Of a DNA stretch of 8,838 bases, positions 6,218 through 8,838 are shown one piece after another (the stretch's first letter is position 1; each line of letters begins with the position of its first letter). The position numbers were made by a program, and so were the translations under genes. Origin of the DNA: an uncultured Coriobacteriaceae bacterium (GTDB lineage Bacteria; Actinomycetota; Coriobacteriia; Coriobacteriales; Atopobiaceae); contig UWSJ01000074.1 in the NCBI GenBank assembly GCA_900549525.1, positions 1 to 8,838 on the forward strand, read 5' to 3'. The notes beneath the pieces were generated by a model. That model had not been told where the DNA came from. It worked only from the letters and a program-made list of their open reading frames with translations, and did no database searches.

Positions 6218-7885
6218 ATGAATGACGCCCAGGACGACGAGCCCCTCGGCATCGAGATCCTCACGACGAACGAGCTGGTTCCGACAAGCAACGGCCACAA
6301 CGCGGCGCACCCGGATGGGCGCGGAGAAGAAGCGACAGACGCGCACGATTCCACGGACGCTGGCAAGACCAGCGCGGTCGGCGAGCTCAACCTCGACGCG
6401 GAGGAGCGCGAGGCCTACGCGCAGCTCAAGCGGCTGCGGGCCGAGCGCCGCAAGAAGAGGCTCATCCGTCACGGCATCGTGGCGGGGGTGCTCGTGGTTG
6501 CCGTGGGCGGCATATTTGCGTGGCGTGCGGCCAGTGCCCAGCAGGCCGCCCAACAGGCGGTTCAGGTGGTAACCCAGCCCGTCATGCGGGGCCCCTTCAC
6601 CGAGGAGGTGACGGGCTCGGGCTCCATCAAACCCGCTTCCTCGACCGTCGTGTCGCCCGAGGTCGACGGCACCATCGAGAGCGTCAACGTCGTGACCGGG
6701 CAGCAGGTTGCCGCCGGGGACGTACTCTTCACCATCAAGAACGACGACCTTGACCGCGCCGTGGCAGAGGCCAAGCGCAATGTCCGCGCCGCCCAGTCAG
6801 CGGTCGACGAGGCCAAGCGCGGGGCGGCGCAGGCGGGCCAGCAGCTCGAGAGCGCACGCTCGAACAGTGCCAGCGCCTCCAAGGCCGTAAAGGCAGCCCA
6901 GTCCTCAGGTGGCGGCGCGAGCACGTCCTCCCCCACCGCGTCCCCCGAGGCGGCCGTCGCGGCACGGGCCGCCGCCGAGCAGGCCCGCGCCCAGACAATC
7001 GCCGACGCACAGGCCCAGCAGCAGGCCGCGGCGGACGCCGTCTCCGGCGCCGAGCAGGCCGCGGCATCGGCAAACGCCCAGATAGAAAGCGCCCAGCTCC
7101 AGCTCGAGAGCGCCAACGACGCGCTCGCGAAGGCCCAGGCGCAGGCCGACAAGCGCGCTGTCCGCGCGCCCATCGCCGGCAACGTCATAGAGCTCAACGC
7201 GCAGCCGGGCATGGACGTGGGACAGGCGGCGGCCTCGGCGCAGGCTTCCGGAAGCACCGGAGCGCTCTGCCAGATCGCCGACCTCACTCAGATGACCGTG
7301 ACGACGCAGGTGGGTGAGGCGGACATCAACAAGGTCGCCGTCGGCCAGCCAGCCACGGCGACGTTCACCGCCGTAAGCGACGTGGAGCTTGCCGCCACCG
7401 TTCGCTCCATCGCCTCCACGAGCACCGGAGGTTCGGGCGGCCCTTACGGCGACAAGGGCGGATCCGGGGTCACCTATGCCGTCGAGCTCGTGATCCCCCA
7501 GCCCGACGAGCGCCTCAAGCCCGGCATGACGGCCAACGTGAGCATCACGACCCTCTCGCTCGACTCGGCGCTCATCGTCCCCACCGTGGGGCTCGCGAAC
7601 CACGGCGACGGCACGGGCACGCTCACCGTCGAGGATGACGCCGAGACCCACGAGGCACACGCCGTGTCGGTGAAGATCCTCGCGAGCAGCGGGTCCGAGG
7701 CGGCCGTTGAGCCGCTTGAGGACGGCAGCCTCGCCGAGGGCGACGCCGTCATCATCTCGGGCGACGCTGGCGCTGTCGCACCCGACGGCACGGGCAGCCC
7801 GGGCGGCTCTTCCGGCAGCTCCTGGACCGAGTACGACGAGAACGGCAACGTCATCGCAGGCGGCGGCTCGGCCGCGGTGGGCTAG
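6218..7885 (+). CDS. MacA/HlyD-type membrane-fusion adaptor of an ABC exporter
   Basis: A 555-residue adaptor for the ATPase and permease that follow. Seen: a cytoplasmic N-terminal stretch of about 84 residues, acidic at first and then strongly basic (KRLRAERRKKR, 71-81). One membrane anchor lies at about 85-104. The first half of the biotinyl-lipoyl-like domain spans about 126-175 (EVDGTIESVNVVTGQQVAAGD), and an Ala/Gln-rich coiled-coil hairpin spans about 176-312, interrupted by a Gly/Ser/Thr/Pro turn at 229-244. The second lipoyl half follows (VRAPIAGNVIELNAQPG, about 315-331), then a beta-barrel region near 355-445 and a membrane-proximal domain near 446-515. The last 35 residues are Gly/Ser-rich and low in complexity. 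A lipoprotein signal is absent, so the protein is anchored by its TM helix. The start is set by AGGAG (6208-6212) 5 nt before the ATG. Relatives include MacA and Bacillus YknX. The long cytoplasmic extension exceeds the usual short N-terminus of such adaptors. Confidence 0.93.
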   Translation: MNDAQDDEPLGIEILTTNELVPTSNGHNAAHPDGRGEEATDAHDSTDAGKTSAVGELNLDAEEREAYAQLKRLRAERRKKRLIRHGIVAGVLVVAVGGIFAWRAASAQQAAQQAVQVVTQPVMRGPFTEEVTGSGSIKPASSTVVSPEVDGTIESVNVVTGQQVAAGDVLFTIKNDDLDRAVAEAKRNVRAAQSAVDEAKRGAAQAGQQLESARSNSASASKAVKAAQSSGGGASTSSPTASPEAAVAARAAAEQARAQTIADAQAQQQAAADAVSGAEQAAASANAQIESAQLQLESANDALAKAQAQADKRAVRAPIAGNVIELNAQPGMDVGQAAASAQASGSTGALCQIADLTQMTVTTQVGEADINKVAVGQPATATFTAVSDVELAATVRSIASTSTGGSGGPYGDKGGSGVTYAVELVIPQPDERLKPGMTANVSITTLSLDSALIVPTVGLANHGDGTGTLTVEDDAETHEAHAVSVKILASSGSEAAVEPLEDGSLAEGDAVIISGDAGAVAPDGTGSPGGSSGSSWTEYDENGNVIAGGGSAAVG

Positions 7886-7887
7886 CC

Positions 7888-8741
<854 letters not shown>

Positions 8742-8745
<4 letters not shown>

Positions 8746-8838
8746 CCCCGCGCGACCTCGCAACCGAGACCGCAAGCGCCCTTGACGCCAACCGCGGCCG
8801 CAGCCTGCTCACGGTGCTCGGCATCGTCATCGGCATCG
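8742..8838 (+). CDS. MacB-type ABC permease, 5' end only
   Basis: The frame opens at ATG 8742, overlaps the ATPase stop by 4 bp and runs off the window after 32 codons. The visible protein begins MTPRDLATETASALDANRGR and continues SLLTVLGIVIGI. This matches the amphipathic N-terminus and first membrane helix of MacB/YknZ-type permeases, in which a short cytoplasmic helix leads into a helix starting with (S/R)xLLTxLGIVIGI. GGAGG (8730-8734) lies 7 nt upstream and is the strongest ribosome binding site in this operon, inside the end of the ATPase gene. Together with the adaptor and ATPase it completes a MacAB-like set. Size, outer domain and later helices are out of view. Confidence 0.9.

Overview
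The window reads as chromosomal DNA of a high-GC bacterium (roughly two thirds G+C by eye, GC-rich third codon positions, strong Shine-Dalgarno sites). The gene set is a GltD-type oxidoreductase, a Cof-type HAD phosphatase, and two FtsX/MacB-type ABC exporters, one with a membrane-fusion adaptor. This fits a Gram-positive actinobacterial lineage such as the Coriobacteriia (Olsenella, Collinsella, Atopobium relatives). That placement is inference from composition and gene families; there is no rRNA or other marker gene here.

Layout. 1-702 (+): 3' part of a GltD/NfnB-like FAD/NAD(P)H oxidoreductase, closed by an intrinsic terminator (727-773). 703-1085: gene-free stretch with that terminator, a REP-like palindrome (783-818), the terminator of the following minus-strand gene (896-924) and an imperfect tandem repeat (954-1056). 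1086-1925 (-): Cof-type HAD phosphatase. 1926-2111: divergent control region with a minus-strand promoter, a near-perfect 14-bp palindrome, a weaker plus-strand promoter, and a leader with two mutually exclusive hairpins, one covering the ribosome binding site. 2112-2909 and 2912-6049 (+): ATPase and very large two-domain FtsX-type permease. 6050-6217: intergenic, with an AT-rich 77-bp quasi-palindrome. 6218-7885, 7888-8745 and 8742-8838 (+, cut by the window end): MacA-like adaptor, MacB-type ATPase with a repetitive C-terminal tail, and the N-terminus of a MacB-type permease.

How the genes work together. The first ATPase and permease should form a type VII (MacB-fold) ABC complex that uses ATP on the inner face to move large extracytoplasmic domains, as in Lol, Bce and MacB systems. 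The adaptor, second ATPase and second permease should form a separate tripartite-style exporter of the MacAB/YknXYZ kind. Within each set the genes are 2 bp apart or overlap by 4 bp, so translational coupling is likely. Whether the two sets share a transcript is unclear because the 77-bp palindrome lies between them. Substrates cannot be read from the sequence; antimicrobial peptides, lipids or cell-envelope compounds are typical for these families.

The protein-coding content belongs to known families. The least explained parts are non-coding: the control region and leader at 2003-2107, the 77-bp element at 6060-6136, and the repeats at 954-1056 and 783-818.
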